DNA of 64,000 nucleotides from Cenococcum geophilum 1.58 (Eukaryota > Ascomycota > Dothideomycetes > Gloniales > Gloniaceae), in assembly GCA_001692895.1 (NCBI GenBank), contig KV748188.1, positions 1,550,001 through 1,614,000 on the forward strand. The letters run 5' to 3'. Of the stretch, positions 1-11,608 are shown piece by piece. Numbering within the stretch: position 1 is the first letter of the stretch; each line of letters opens with the position of its first letter. The notes beneath the pieces are model-generated. The model saw nothing but the letters and a program-made list of their open reading frames with translations, did not search any database and was not told where the DNA came from. Both the position numbers and the translations under genes were made by a program.

Positions 1-303
1 AATAAAACCACACACGATCGTCTTTTCGGGAGTTACAAGCTTTCAAATAACTCCTGCACAAAGATTTCCCGGCCTTTGAGCCACAAATACGCATATTGAA
101 GCAGTTGCTGGAAAACTGCACCTGCTCTGAGGAGGACTTGAAGTATACCACCCGCCCGGCGGACGCCGCTTGCACTGCGTGAGGTAGGCAATACACTCCA
201 CCCAATCAATTGGCGATTTCTGATCGCTTTTGCAGTTTCGGAACCAGAAGGATATCCCATATCTTCGATAAATCGACCCTCCGGACTCGACCTGCATTTC
301 ATT
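1..303. other. Upstream region of the swi5/ace2-like gene
   Basis: No coding signal was recognised. The stretch directly precedes the start codon at 304 and is most likely promoter and 5' untranslated leader. No TATA-like box or operator could be assigned with confidence. Confidence 0.4.
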
Positions 304-2355
304 ATGCTGTCCAATAATGCGACCTCGGGTATTCAAAAGCGGCGGACCCAACACCGACGACAGAATTCAACACCCGCTGTATTCGAGGCGCCTAAAGTAC
401 GACCACTCCCTGCCAACATCCAACGACACAGCCGTCACCGAACAGGCATGAGCCTTGATCTTCGAGACCTTAATCTTGAGAACATACTCACGCCTGAACG
501 GGGACAAATCCCGGACCGGATGCCGACCACACCAACAAAAACAGAATCAATCCCGCAGGATGACAGTACGGTAAGTATTACTAACACAGGACAACCGCAA
601 CAGCATAGCATGCAAGTAGCGCAGACGCACAGAATGGCCCAGCCGGGCCCCCAGTATGAGTATACAAATCAGTCAACAGAGCTTCATTCCCCTACGTCTC
701 CTCAGGCGCCCCAACAGTCTTTCCAGCAACAGCAGGCCACTCTTCCCAAACCTCCCACTGAGCAGCAGCTCAAAGAACTTCACGACCATATTCATTCCGT
801 TTACGGCTCCTTTGGACAAGTATTCGTCAATATCCTTCCCACCCCAGTTGCGACACCACAGAAACAAGCCCAATTACCCAGTCATGAGCCTCTTGACACG
901 GCTCCCATGCCATCCAATTTCAGTGATATAGCGGAGATCAACCTTGACCCTCTTGGCAGCGACCTGAATTTCAACTTCGAGAACCCTGAAAGCGATATGG
1001 GATACGAATCGTCTTCCTACTATACCTCTGATGCAATTTCTCCTTCGCCATCCTCTTCAACCCAGCAGAAATCATCTAGGACATTTCTGGAAGACGTTGA
1101 AGAGTATCCATCACATATGTCTTTTTCTCAGGCGCCGCCTCTTCTCCCTTCATCAAGCAGCACCGGAAACTTCGATGACCTCCTCCCTCCTGTCACTGAC
1201 ACAATTCCTCGATCAATGTCCATCCCTGACCTTGATGTCGATGCTAGTATCGAGTACACGGGTATTGCACCCGAGGATGTTCAACGATTTATCAGTGAGC
1301 AAGACGTTATAACGCATCGCTGGAGCTGTCTCTACCCCGGATGCGAGAAGACGTTTGGGAGAAGAGAGAACATTCGTTCACATGTTCAGACACATCTAGG
1401 CGACCGACAATTCCGCTGCAATGGTTGTGGCAAGTGCTTCGTTCGCCAACACGATCTAAAACGACACGCAAAAATCCACACTGGCGACAAACCTTACAAG
1501 TGTCCCTGCAGTGCAGGCTTCGCAAGACAAGATGCTCTTACCCGACACCGACAGCGTGGTATGTGTGTTGGTGGATTTCCAGATGCTGTCCGACGACAGG
1601 CCAAACGTGGTCGACCGAAGAAGAATCGCCCGGAGATGGAGGACAGAGTAAAGAAAGCCAACAAAACACGTCGTGCTCTTGCCTCGGTAGCATCTTCGTC
1701 GTCAAGTGGCTCTCCTTCATCGGAACTCCAATCGCCTGCCGGGCAGTCGCCTCTTCCACACACTGGACTTGAGTTTATCGAAACCAGTGAACTCTCAAGG
1801 TCCATGACAGGCGTTGATAACTTTGGAGATCCATTAAGCTCATCTACTGATCCGTTCAGGTAAGTATTTCCCAATGACAATATCAACCTAGTCACTGATT
1901 AGCTAATCTTTTTTTTATTCAGTTTCGACAGTGCTTCAAGCCCATTCACCAACACATCCCAGACTAACAATGACAGCTTCGAGTCATCCAGCTCATTTGA
2001 CGGCGATGAGGGATCTATCAATCTTTTCCACCACCTCTCTGCGGAAGGCTTTACTCAAACGCCTCCAATGTCTCCTACAGACAAAACAACTACTTCCGAC
2101 GAAGGTTACAAAAACATCTGCATCGATCCTATAATCCAAAAGCCGTCCGCGACACCGTCCCACACTTCACTTCAGTCAAACCCATTCACTACGCCACCAA
2201 CTTCTCCCGCAGGACCCGCCGGTGATGACCTGGATGATCTTTTCAACTCTTTCCAGGATGGAACGACTTGCTCTCCCTATGACTTGGATATGAAGGCGAT
2301 GAACGATTTCACCTCCGTGGACTGTTCGCAATACACCCTATTGGATTTTATTTAG
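304..2355 (+). CDS. C2H2 zinc-finger transcription factor, Swi5/Ace2 family
   Basis: Two exons, 304-1859 and 1923-2355, joined by a 63 bp intron (GTAAGT donor, TTCAG acceptor), give 662 residues. Three adjacent C2H2-type fingers occupy about residues 340-430: the first begins WSCLYPGCEKTF, the second has the CNGCGKCF knuckle, and the third has the shortened C-x-C spacing (CPC) followed by the RHRQRGMCVGGF end that marks the Swi5/Ace2 group. The rest is Ser/Thr/Pro/Gln-rich, as in activators. In yeasts this family switches on genes for cell separation, including endoglucanases, in late M/G1, with nuclear entry controlled by Cdk phosphorylation. That role here is inference from the family. The start fits the family's basic N-terminus (QHRRQNSTPAVFEAPKV). 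High certainty for family, lower for target genes. Confidence 0.93.
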
Positions 2356-2841
2356 GTAGGAGTGAACGACTTTTGTAACTGATGCTTAGAGTTGGTTATT
2401 CAATACTGATTGGCGAAACGAAGCGCGGCGTTTAATGGGATTTTGGATATTGGGATCTGGATAGGATTACAGGCGGACTGGATGGGACTGAACGGATAAC
2501 GACCAGAATGACTACCTTCTTAATTGTCTTTATATCATTACCACACTCCTTTTTATCTAAAAATCTGTAAGCAGATTTTCAGGCAGATATGCAGGCGTTG
2601 CTTTTGGATCGAAGATGAAGGGAATGAAATAAGCGCGGAGATAGAGAACTTGGTGGCGCGCTTCATCGAATGAATGATAATGCTGTGGTACTGTTTCAAG
2701 CGATTCAGAAGTGAAGAGATTCGTGATCCTCCACTAGCTCCAGGGCTGACAGTAGACATCCGCCTTGCTTTCAGGCAAGAAACTTGTAAAATAGCCATTT
2801 CAATCCACCAATATCTGCTATACGAGCTTCCGGTGAGGTGG
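2356..2841. other. Convergent intergenic region
   Basis: This is the 3' flank shared by the plus-strand zinc-finger gene and the minus-strand SnoaL-like reading frame. No gene or repeat was recognised. Confidence 0.4.
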
Positions 2842-3288
2842 TTACCTATCGATGAATGTACAAAGACTCTTTATCTTCCCCCCAACAATTGTCAAAACAT
2901 CTAACCCTGTAATCGTCGAAGTTTCTCCCGGCTTCCCATATCTCCACGGCAAGCGCGCAATCCGGATATCATGGTCAGGAGCCTCGTTAATGCTTTCAAC
3001 GGGACCTATTCATGCTCTAATAATTAGCTCTAGCTCATTAAACGAAGATGAGGCTTGATTGTCTAGCTCCGTGAACACAGCTCCTGGGTACCGCTTCTGC
3101 AATGCGCTGCTCATATCGCTGACAGCCCCATGACTATGATATACGCCTTCTGGATCAATAAACATACAGTCTAAGGATGGGACCCAGAGACGGTAGAGTT
3201 CTGCGAGACGTTTGGCAGGATCTGGCTCGTCAAAGACGAGGTGAAAATTGTCCAAGTAGATTTTTCTCATGGTTGATGAAGACGTCAT
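2842..3288 (-). pseudogene. SnoaL/NTF2-like protein with one in-frame TGA
   Basis: A 149-codon frame starts at ATG 3288 and ends at TAA 2842-2844, but it is interrupted by TGA at 3010-3012. The N-terminal part (LAELYRLWVPSLDCMFIDPEG, then a stretch around ALQKRYPGAVF) and the part beyond the stop (IGPVES, RIARLPWRYGKPGE, ITGLDVLTIVGGKI, ending LCTFIDR) together look like one complete SnoaL-like alpha+beta barrel of normal length. Such proteins are usually small-molecule isomerases, hydrolases or scaffolds. No intron with usable GT/AG sites removes the stop without breaking the fold. A CGA-to-TGA change would explain it. The gene could be a recent pseudogene, a readthrough gene or a sequencing error. 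Confidence 0.6.
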
Positions 3289-3458
3289 ATTGAAACAATA
3301 CTAATGAAAAGGTTCTTTCCCAATGGATGTAAGAGAGAATGAGAACGATGGCAATTTCAGATTGCACGTAAACCCGAATGAAGAATGAAGGATAGGAAAT
3401 ATTTAATGGAAGCTGCTGCAGCTCCGAAGGTATTCATAACCTCTTTTCTGCCTTATAC

Positions 3459-3944
3459 CGGTACAGGACTCGTTCCGGACCAAATTATTTATCGCTTTTT
3501 AGAAGTTGATTCCGTATTAATTGCTTTATTCCGGAAAAGATTTTATATAAAAGGCTTTAAATTGGCATGCTAATGGGGGCGTCCAATTGGCCTTTAGGGT
3601 GTCTTTTTGGGATCGTTTTTGGGGTCGTTTTTGAGTTTTGATCCAAGCAATCGTGTTGGGCCTTAGCTCTACAATTGCCTTAGTTAGGCCTAGCTCAGGG
3701 GTAGCACTTGATTGCCCACCTGATTGCCCACCCGATTGCCCACCCGATTACTCAAATCAAGACATAAAACGACCCCAAAAAGACACCCTAAAGGACACCA
3801 ACTCATGGCCAATCGAACACCCCCGCCAAGGTGCTACCACCGGCTAAATTTAAAGGCCTTTTGAAGATCTTACATAAAAAATCTTTTCCGGAATGAGTCG
3901 TTGGTCCGGAATACAGCCTCTTAAAGCGATACACGACTTGTACC
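3459..3944. mobile_element. Inverted-repeat (MITE-like) element
   Basis: The two ends are imperfect inverted copies of each other over more than 150 bases. The outer arm starts GGTACAGGACTCG on the left and reads GGTACAAGTCGTG in reverse complement on the right. An inner arm has TTTAGGGTGTCTTTTTGGG on both sides (around 3594-3650 and 3755-3800). A short direct repeat (GATTGCCCACC, three copies near 3710-3745) sits in the centre. No coding sequence is present. The exact borders and target duplication are not clear, and AT-rich decay on the left arm blurs them. Confidence 0.6.
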
Positions 3945-5360
3945 TAAATAGGGACGTCTTTGTTCCGGTTTGAAGTAGAAATATTCCGGAACGAAGAACA
4001 GTAATGTCAGGACAGTGACTAGGCTGGCATGGAATATATAAATGAGAGGCTCTACGAGGAAGAATCTAAGGGGCTCTATGGCCCGAGAAGATATCTACAA
4101 TGTGGCCGCGATCTGTCACGTGATCTGTCACGTGCATGTCACCCTACCAACAAGTAACTCCTAGGGTTGCTGAAGGCGCTCGCAACGTAACGGCACCACA
4201 ATAACCATCTAGGTTGTGCCTCAGTATCAAGTGCTAAATGTGACCAATCAAAGGAGAAAGGGAACGGCAGACCGGGCGGAAATGGCGGAAAGCCAGAGAC
4301 CAAAGCTTCTCGCTCCGGCCGACCGAACCCGCAACACCATCAAACATCAAACATACAATAACGCCAACATTCACACTCTCCTTGCCCAGAAACTAAGCCA
4401 CCGAGGGACACTGGCCTCCTTCATATCAAAGGAAAACTTATAAATTTTTCACGGCGCACCTGTCACACTTCTACCATGGGTTAATTTACCTAAATCCCTA
4501 GGACTAGAGCAATTTCTCGGGTTGGCCATCCATATATCTCTCCTTCCCTTTCTAGCCTATAGTGAAGTTGATGGGCAAGGGAACGCCTCGCCGCGGCGGC
4601 CTTAGGAGCGACTTCATGGAGTTAGGGTTGCCCCAGCTTTAGCAACTCTTTGGGTCCTATCCTGGTGACGGACCTTGGACGCGATGTGACCCAGTCTACG
4701 AGCTCCGAGTGTTGCAGTTTGATCCTACGCTAGAGCGCAAGTCCGATCCCTTGATGCCAGTGTTTTCAAAGCGTGAGAATAAAGGGTTAGCCACTTATCC
4801 AACCTTAAGTGTCTGGCCTTTGCCATGTTCTATGGCTGAGGCTTGATTTTTGTTGCAACCAATACTCTTGTCCCTCAACCGCCTTCGAGACCTTCCGGGA
4901 AAGAAAGATGGGCCCCCTTAAACCCGGGTGCCACTGTGAAGGACCAGCAGAAGTTCGATCCTAGAGAATCATCGACCAAGCCGTCTCAGGGCCTAGATAG
5001 TGTCCGTGCGTTGTCGGAATTATTCTCCCTAAACTAGCCTTTCCTCTTTCAGCAGTGTATCCCGTCCTGGCCACTATCAACACCGGGTCACATCTGCTTG
5101 TGATTCGATACTGAATTGAACTGTGAATATGTTTAATATGAAACACTTTGAGAGGCTCCATACTTAATCTTGGAGAATATAATAAAGGATGAAGATGCAT
5201 CATAGCACCCATCGGTGTGCTTGTTCATTCTTTGACGGTACCCTTACACTCCTTCTCTGTTTCTTAGCAGCAGTCACTCATTTTCTACTATACACTCTTT
5301 TGGAATTTTTGCTTGACGCAGCATTTATATCTTGTCACCCTTTATTCCCTAGTTGCGAAT
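3945..5360. other. Intergenic region before GH81; no recognisable gene
   Basis: Short open stretches exist (for example around 4610-5035), but none shows a domain, splice pattern or family resemblance that I recognise. A tandem pair of TCACGTG motifs occurs at about 4115-4135, a possible bHLH-type site. The 3' part should hold the promoter of the glucanase gene. Confidence 0.35.
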
Positions 5361-8097
5361 ATGGCAAAACTTACCTTACTGCTTGGTCTATTTCAGGTCA
5401 ACTTTATATATGGCTTGCCAACCCGCGATATGAAGCCGCAGTCGGCAATCCTAGACGCCAGAAGCGTGCCCATTTCTATTAGTCTGGCGGTCACTACAAG
5501 CTATAGTTCAGCTATAGTCTCTTCTGTGCAGTCCGCTTCTCTTACTATCGAGCCAAGCGTCACAGGCGTAAGTATATATGTTATTTATTATCCCTAATAC
5601 TGCTCGTCATATTTCTTGTTTGGTTTTATGTATTCTGATGCTCTTTCATATAGTCTGTTAATACCGCTCTTCCTTCCGGACACGATACTGGCCTTCCTTT
5701 TAACACGACCGATATTTCAACCCCCGTAGGAAGTTTAGCACCGGCCACCACTACTCTCAACCCAGGCCCTATACGTGCAACAGCGGCGACATCAGCAAAT
5801 GTTTTTGTTACAATCGCCACAGATGCTCCTCCAGCACAAATTCAAAGTCGATCTGACCACCCTGTGGCCCAACTGGGTATAACAAACCAAACTGGTCCAG
5901 TTGAGACCAACAAATTCTACGCAAACTTCTTTCTAGGCGGACAATCCAACGCTGCTTGGACACATCCATACTCTGTGAGCTGGTCGAAGGGAACTGGCAA
6001 CGCCCTGAGTTGGGGTTTAGCGGTTTCCCACATTGAAAGAAGCCAACTGGCATGGGCTTCAGGCGACCCCCCGGAATATTTTGTCAATCCCACCGGGCTG
6101 CAATCCATAATACTCTCTGCAGCAGAGCTTGGTAGTTCAACAACCCTCACCACCGATACTCTAGAGGCTTTCTCAGTCAATGTGAATTTGGCACCTTCTC
6201 GAGGGGCTGATCCCTTGATTTCGTTCTCCTTAGTCCAAGGAATGGGCTTTGTCACTGGCCTCTATAATGGAGCCACGCCATACGTGGAAAGCGGCATTTT
6301 CTTCCGTACCTTGACATACGTTGGGCAGGTTAACTACGTAACTTACAAGTATCGAATTGTGCTTGAAGATTCTACGAATTGGCTACTCTATGCTACTCCA
6401 ACTGGCAGTCTCGGCGCCCCACCGTTTACTCTCCAGAACAGTACTCTTATTGAAGGACCTGCGGACTTCCATGGGACCATACAGGTGGCCAAGAATCCTG
6501 CGAATACTAGTGGCGAGGCTTCCTATGATGCTTCTGCCGGGTCATACGCCGTGACCGCTACAATTAGTGGCTCAATTGACAATGGTTCCGGAAGCTACAC
6601 CCTGGCTTGGACGAAGGCCGGCATTCAAAACCAGACTTTGATCATGTTTGGTTTGTCTCACCATGTTGAATCCTTTGACAGCACCACATCTGGCGGTTTA
6701 ACTGATATTGAGCTGGAGACTACAACAAAGGGCATGGCAAAGGCCGTTGGGCGCGACCAATTTACAATGGTAGAAAGCAACCTCCCATCAGATATTGGTT
6801 TTGCACCTTGGATGCCAGGAATCAACGGTGCATCCGGATCTCAGGGCAATACTCTCCCGAGCGCTGCTATTAGTGCTATCAATAGCGCCGGAGCAGTCGA
6901 GTTGAATGAAGATATGAATGCTCAGACAAACTTGAACAGCATGTACTACAGTGGGAAGGTAAGCAAGCCTAAGCTATCGATATCAAAACAAACGACTAAC
7001 GTTCCAAGGCTCTGGCTAAGTTCGCGGGTATAATTTACACCGTCAACGATCTTGGGTCAAATTCAGCACTTGCAGCAGCAGGACTCACAAAATTAAAGGA
7101 TTCTTTCAACGTGTTCGTTAACAACACACAGCCTTATCCCCTCGTCTATGACGCTGTCTGGAAAGGCGCAGTCTCGTCCGGCACCTACATTGCTGGTGAT
7201 AGTGGTATTGATTTCGGCAACACTTACTATAACGATCACCACTTCCACTATAGCTACTTCGTCTGGGCTGCTGCTGTCATTGGATATCTTGATCCAACAT
7301 GGCTGACAGAGGGTACTAACAGAGCATGGGTGAATATGCTTGTTCGAGACTACGCCAACCCAAGTACCGAGGATCCCTACTTCCCGCTCTCGCGCTCCTT
7401 TGACTGGTATCACGGCCACTCCTGGGCTAAAGGCCTCTTCGAGTCTAGCGACGGCAAGGATGAGGAATCGTCTTCTGAAGACGCCTTCTCTTCCTATGCT
7501 ATCAAAATGTGGGGGAAAGTGACGGGCGACCCGAATATGGAAGCACGTGGTAACTTGCAGCTGGCGGTGCATGCACGAAGCTTGAAAAATTACTTCTTGC
7601 TGGAGAGCACGAATGCAGTGCAGCCTGCGAAGTTTAGTCCGAATAAGGTTACTGGAATTGTAAGCACCACTTTTCGGTCCCGCTCTTAAAGGAGCATCAC
7701 TGACTATTTCGCTAGCTCTTCGAGAATAAAGTAGATCATACGACTTACTTTGGTACAAACATGGAGTACATTCAAGGGTATGTCTATCTACCCTTTCGTC
7801 CCCTTGTATCGCTACTAAGATAACTCTAGAATTCACATGATTCCGTTGAACCCCAGTTCAGCGTACACACGTACCCCGAATTTTGTCAAAGAGGAATGGA
7901 ACATGCACTTCGCCAATGGTGTGGCTGACTCAGTCCAAGGTGGCTGGAAGGGCATCTTGTATGCTAACTTGGCCATCATTGATCCGGTAACTTCTTACAA
8001 CTTCTTTGCAGATGAGGATTTTAGTAGCTCGTTCTTGGATGGAGGAGCAAGCAGGACGTGGTATCTGGCTTATGCCGCGGGCTTGGGTGGAGTTTGA
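5361..8097 (+). CDS. Secreted endo-1,3-beta-glucanase, glycoside hydrolase family 81
   Basis: Five exons (5361-5567, 5654-6958, 7009-7659, 7716-7777, 7830-8097) give 830 residues. The first 20 or so residues (MAKLTLLLGLFQ...) form a signal peptide, followed by a Ser/Thr/Pro-rich linker and the GH81 beta-sandwich starting near VETNKFYANFFLGGQ. The catalytic half carries the family motifs DHHFHYSYFVWAAAVIG (Asp about 580) and FDWYHGHSWAKG followed by EESSSED (Glu about 657 and 661), which match the known acid/base and nucleophile region. Enzymes of this family cut internal beta-1,3-glucan bonds in the cell wall, as yeast Eng1/Eng2 do in septum breakdown. All key residues are present, so the gene looks functional. 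The start was chosen because it directly heads the signal peptide. Confidence 0.93.
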
Positions 8098-8307
8098 AAG
8101 AAATAGCGTCTATATATATCTGTAGGCTTGACCGGCATTGATAACTATAGAAAGACTATGTGATCTTGTGAGAGGTAAACTTATATATAGGCGGCTGCTG
8201 TGGGTATTGTAAATAGCCCGTAGCTACAAGGCATTGTATGTCTATTAAGGTAAATTTATGATTCATGCTTATTTGTTGGACTCGGGTGCAGTACACGATC
8301 CATTCAT

Positions 8308-9318
8308 TTACTCCTTGCCCGCATAATCTCTTCTCCATACCTTCTCGAATACTTCCTTATCCACCGCAAACTCTTGCAAGAATTCCCTTTCCAGATCGTG
8401 CGTCCGCTTGCCCAAAAGCACCAAGCTATGCAAAGGCTTCCCTAAGTCAGCTTCACAAAGCTGTTCTAGTGTCCCCGCCACAATATTCTGATCCTCCGCC
8501 CCGACCCTCGCGACACCTACTGCCAAGCTCTCTCGTGAATATACCCCTTCCTTCTTCACTTCCTCAATCTCTAGCATCTGTGCCGCACACTGCGCAGATG
8601 TCATGAAGCGTGGCGGCTCGTATATCTTCCGGCCCCTAGCCAGGTTCTCAAGAGAGGGCTCTTTGACCTTGATATCGAGCAGTACGAGCGTGTGCAGGCC
8701 GATGGAGACGTTTTCCCGGATGCGGTCGTAGAAGGAGGCCGGGCGCCAGGAAGGCAAGAAGAACACCATGCTTACCGTTTGCCCGAAATTGTAAAGTTGC
8801 AGGCCTGTGGTGCCGATGGAGGTCAAGATGCTAGCGTTGGGGATAGAACGAGTGGGGATGGAAAGTTCACGCGCACGGAGGACGAGGTCGGTGTGCGTTG
8901 TTGCGCTGGAGGGAGGACAGGGTTAGAAGGGCTTTCGACACATTCGGAAAAGAAGAGTATGAACTGGAAGAAAAATTACCCAAAAGGATCTCCCACAACG
9001 AGAAATGCGACGTCGGTTTTGTCTGCGCCGGCTAGAATGTCGTCGCTGGACGACTCGACCATTTCGCGGTCTGCGAGAATAACGGGGCGGCCATAGAAAG
9101 CTTCCTACTGTCATATAGTAAATGAATTAGTATTTTAAATGTATGATTTAACTTATAAAGTGTTGAGATTTGAAAGAGTATACCAATTGTTCCTTCTCGA
9201 CTAGAAGAATAGCCGTATAGGCTTCTAGGTATACACGTTCGGCCTTTTTAATAATTTCAAGGCCTTTAACCGTGATATCCTTTTCGTCGGCGAGGCCGAG
9301 CCCGACTAGGTACAACAT
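8308..9318 (-). CDS. DPH5: Diphthine methyl ester synthase
   Basis: Three exons (9318-9184, 9104-8980, 8905-8308) encode 285 residues, the usual length of the family. The N-terminus [16 protein letters not shown] and the blocks [29 protein letters not shown] and [20 protein letters not shown] identify the tetrapyrrole-methylase fold that binds S-adenosylmethionine. The enzyme methylates the modified histidine of elongation factor 2 in diphthamide synthesis, in the cytosol. An upstream in-frame ATG at 9495 would add 59 residues, but the short start matches all homologues known to me. It is head-to-head with SPT3, so the 9319-9953 interval is a likely shared promoter. Confidence 0.93.
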
Positions 9319-9953
9319 AGTGGAAGGATTTGATATGGGAGAGAATATAAATAATTTTGAGCGGGGAACTTTTTTTTGTGATGCCTGGAGGGGTGGGCCG
9401 TAGGGCTGAGCTTTAGCGTGCAACCTTTCCAAATTGAGACCTCTGGTTAGCCGCGATTCAGCCTCCTCGTTCACCTGGGCAACATTCACAGCCATTGTTC
9501 TTCAGCATTCACCCCCATGTAGCCTCCGACACACCTTTAAAACTGTAATATTAATACAACCAAAATGGCGGACAAGATGGCGAAGTACAGGACGGAGATC
9601 CAGCAGGTAAATAGAAGGGAAAGTTCATTACAGTATTCATTCTCTTTCTCCTCTCTCTACAGGGAAAGAACCCAACGGGGTAGCACCTATCATGGAGGAC
9701 CTCAAGAGGCTTTCACTAGCTGTGAAAATCTCCAACTCTCTAGCGAGGGGATGGGCCTTCTTCTCTGTATTTATGTTTTCTTGGCATGGATTTGCATCGT
9801 CCACCTTCATCCACAACGTCTGGTGTTATCTTAATCATACCCTTCAACTCTCAAAGGATTCAATTTCTGATATCCGTATCCATAATCTACCCATCATCGA
9901 CTTTTCGCTGTCCAACCCCACCGCCACAACACACCACAATTCCTACTCTTACC
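9319..9953. promoter_or_regulatory. Divergent DPH5/SPT3 intergenic region
   Basis: This interval of 635 bases lies between two head-to-head start codons and should hold both promoters. It contains a short plus-strand frame at 9565 (MADKMAKYRTEIQQ). With the GT-AG intron visible at 9607-9661 that frame stops after six more codons, so it looks more like an upstream ORF in the SPT3 leader than a separate gene. The region from 9800 to 9950 is pyrimidine-rich, common for fungal leaders. Confidence 0.5.
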
Positions 9954-10970
9954 ATGGCGCCCCCAGACCGTCTCCCCGATTTCTCCCACCCCAATTTCGA
10001 AAGCCAGAAAATTCAGGACGAACTGACGCTTGGTATTATGCAGATGATGTTCGTCTCTGGAGAGACTGGTGAACCGTCCGCCGAAACCACCACCTTGATC
10101 GAATCAATTGTGCAACAGCAAGTCCAAGAAATGCTCCGCGAATGCACGGCTCTAGCTACCCGGCGCGGCTCCCGCTCCATCTCCACCGATGATCTCATGA
10201 TGCTGATCAGGCACGACAAGGCCAAGATATCTCGCCTGCGGCACTTTCTGCAATGGAAAGACGTCCGGCGCTCCGTCAAAGACAACAGCGACGACAAAGG
10301 CGGCGATGCAGCAGCAGATATCGGCGCCGGCGACGCAGATCTCGCAACCGGGATTGTCGCTGGCGGCGGGCCAACTGTGGAAACGGGGAAGAAGGCCAAG
10401 CGTGCCAAAGTCGATCTGGTGTGGGATGTGCAGTCCTTTTTCAACGAGAATGTTCCTGCACGCGACGATGTTGAGGACGAGGAGGAAGAGGAAATGAACT
10501 ACGCCACTCTGCAGCGTCTTAAGAATGCCGACGAGCGCACGAAGAACATGACACGTGAAGAATATGTCCACTGGTCCGACTGTCGGCAGGCTTCGTTCAC
10601 GTTCCGCAAAGGCAAAAGATTTAAAGAATGGGCCGGATTTGGTATCATCACGGATAGCAAGCCGAACGACGACATCATTGATATTCTCGGATTCTTGACA
10701 TTCGAAATAGTACAGACGCTAACCGAAGAAGCGCTGAGGGTCAAGGATGCTGAGGATCTATACAAGAAAGAGACAGGAGGAGAGCCACAGAATCGCATGA
10801 AGCGGAAGAGGGAAAGTGGTCTGTTTGATCCGCCAGAGGAAGCTAGAGAGCCGGTACAGCCAAGCCATGTGCAAGAGGCATATAGGCGATTGCAGAGGAG
10901 CAACAATAAGAGCAGAGCTATGTTGAATTTTTCTCGGAATATTCATCGGAGTGCTTTGAAATTGGTATAA
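9954..10970 (+). CDS. SPT3: SAGA complex subunit Spt3
   Basis: A single exon of 338 residues. The N-terminal histone-fold half (about residues 20-105: [38 protein letters not shown]) belongs to the TFIID-18 kDa/TAF13-like group. A second histone-fold half lies at about residues 225-300 ([18 protein letters not shown] through the [10 protein letters not shown] helix). The two halves together imitate the TAF11-TAF13 pair. Between them is a Gly/Ala- and Asp/Glu-rich linker ([10 protein letters not shown]). Spt3 sits in the SAGA coactivator and helps deliver TATA-binding protein to promoters in the nucleus. The ATG at 9954 lies in ACCATGG, a good fungal start context, and directly heads the family's N-terminus. 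Confidence 0.95.
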   Translation: MAPPDRLPDFSHPNFESQKIQDELTLGIMQMMFVSGETGEPSAETTTLIESIVQQQVQEMLRECTALATRRGSRSISTDDLMMLIRHDKAKISRLRHFLQWKDVRRSVKDNSDDKGGDAAADIGAGDADLATGIVAGGGPTVETGKKAKRAKVDLVWDVQSFFNENVPARDDVEDEEEEEMNYATLQRLKNADERTKNMTREEYVHWSDCRQASFTFRKGKRFKEWAGFGIITDSKPNDDIIDILGFLTFEIVQTLTEEALRVKDAEDLYKKETGGEPQNRMKRKRESGLFDPPEEAREPVQPSHVQEAYRRLQRSNNKSRAMLNFSRNIHRSALKLV

Positions 10971-11608
10971 CTTACAATCGTTTTCTATCATCAATGTGAA
11001 TCTGTTCTAACAATCGCTAGATTTGAATGGCAACAAGCAAGACTGGAGTTATGGACCGGCTCGCATCTTGGGTTCGCGATACCTCAATGGGTTTATTATC
11101 TATCAATGGCGTATGGAGTTTGCAGTTATAAACTATGGATAGGAAGTTTACTATGGCAGAAACTTGTTTTATGCCCTTTATTAGCGTCCCCAGTTAGACA
11201 TCACGATATTCAATGTACCTCATTTGTTATAGACTATAGCCATTGGCGATAGTAGTTCGTATGACTATTTGGTTCCTAGAGCTTTACTTACCATTCGATT
11301 GCTGAATAGAATCTGACTAATTGTAACAAAATTTCATGGTTCGCACATTAGCATGTCCACAGCTTAGATTTATAGCTGTACCGCTTATACGCTTTCTTAT
11401 TGTAAGAGCCAAACCGTGCATTCCCACATAGCCAGATTATAGACAGCCATGACATCCCATGCGCAGAGTCTGACGGTAAAGCCCGGAGAACATGATAAAA
11501 CTCTTTTGCAATGACCCAGACGTACATGAAAACATGACCGTAGATGCCCAAATGGAAAGGAGTCTACGCCTCTCAAGAGAAAACACGCCAGTTTGTCATG
11601 TCCGCTAC
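10971..11608. other. Convergent intergenic region SPT3/eL19
   Basis: AT-rich flank between two converging genes, presumably 3' untranslated sequence. No gene or repeat was recognised. Confidence 0.4.

Noticed and set aside
3010-3012. TGA as selenocysteine
   Set aside because: Filamentous ascomycetes lack the selenocysteine machinery, and the position is not a known selenoprotein site.
9565-9834. Short plus-strand frame starting MADKMAKYRTEIQQ upstream of SPT3
   Set aside because: A clear GT-AG intron follows the 14th codon, and the spliced frame then stops after six codons. It is treated as an upstream ORF, not a gene.
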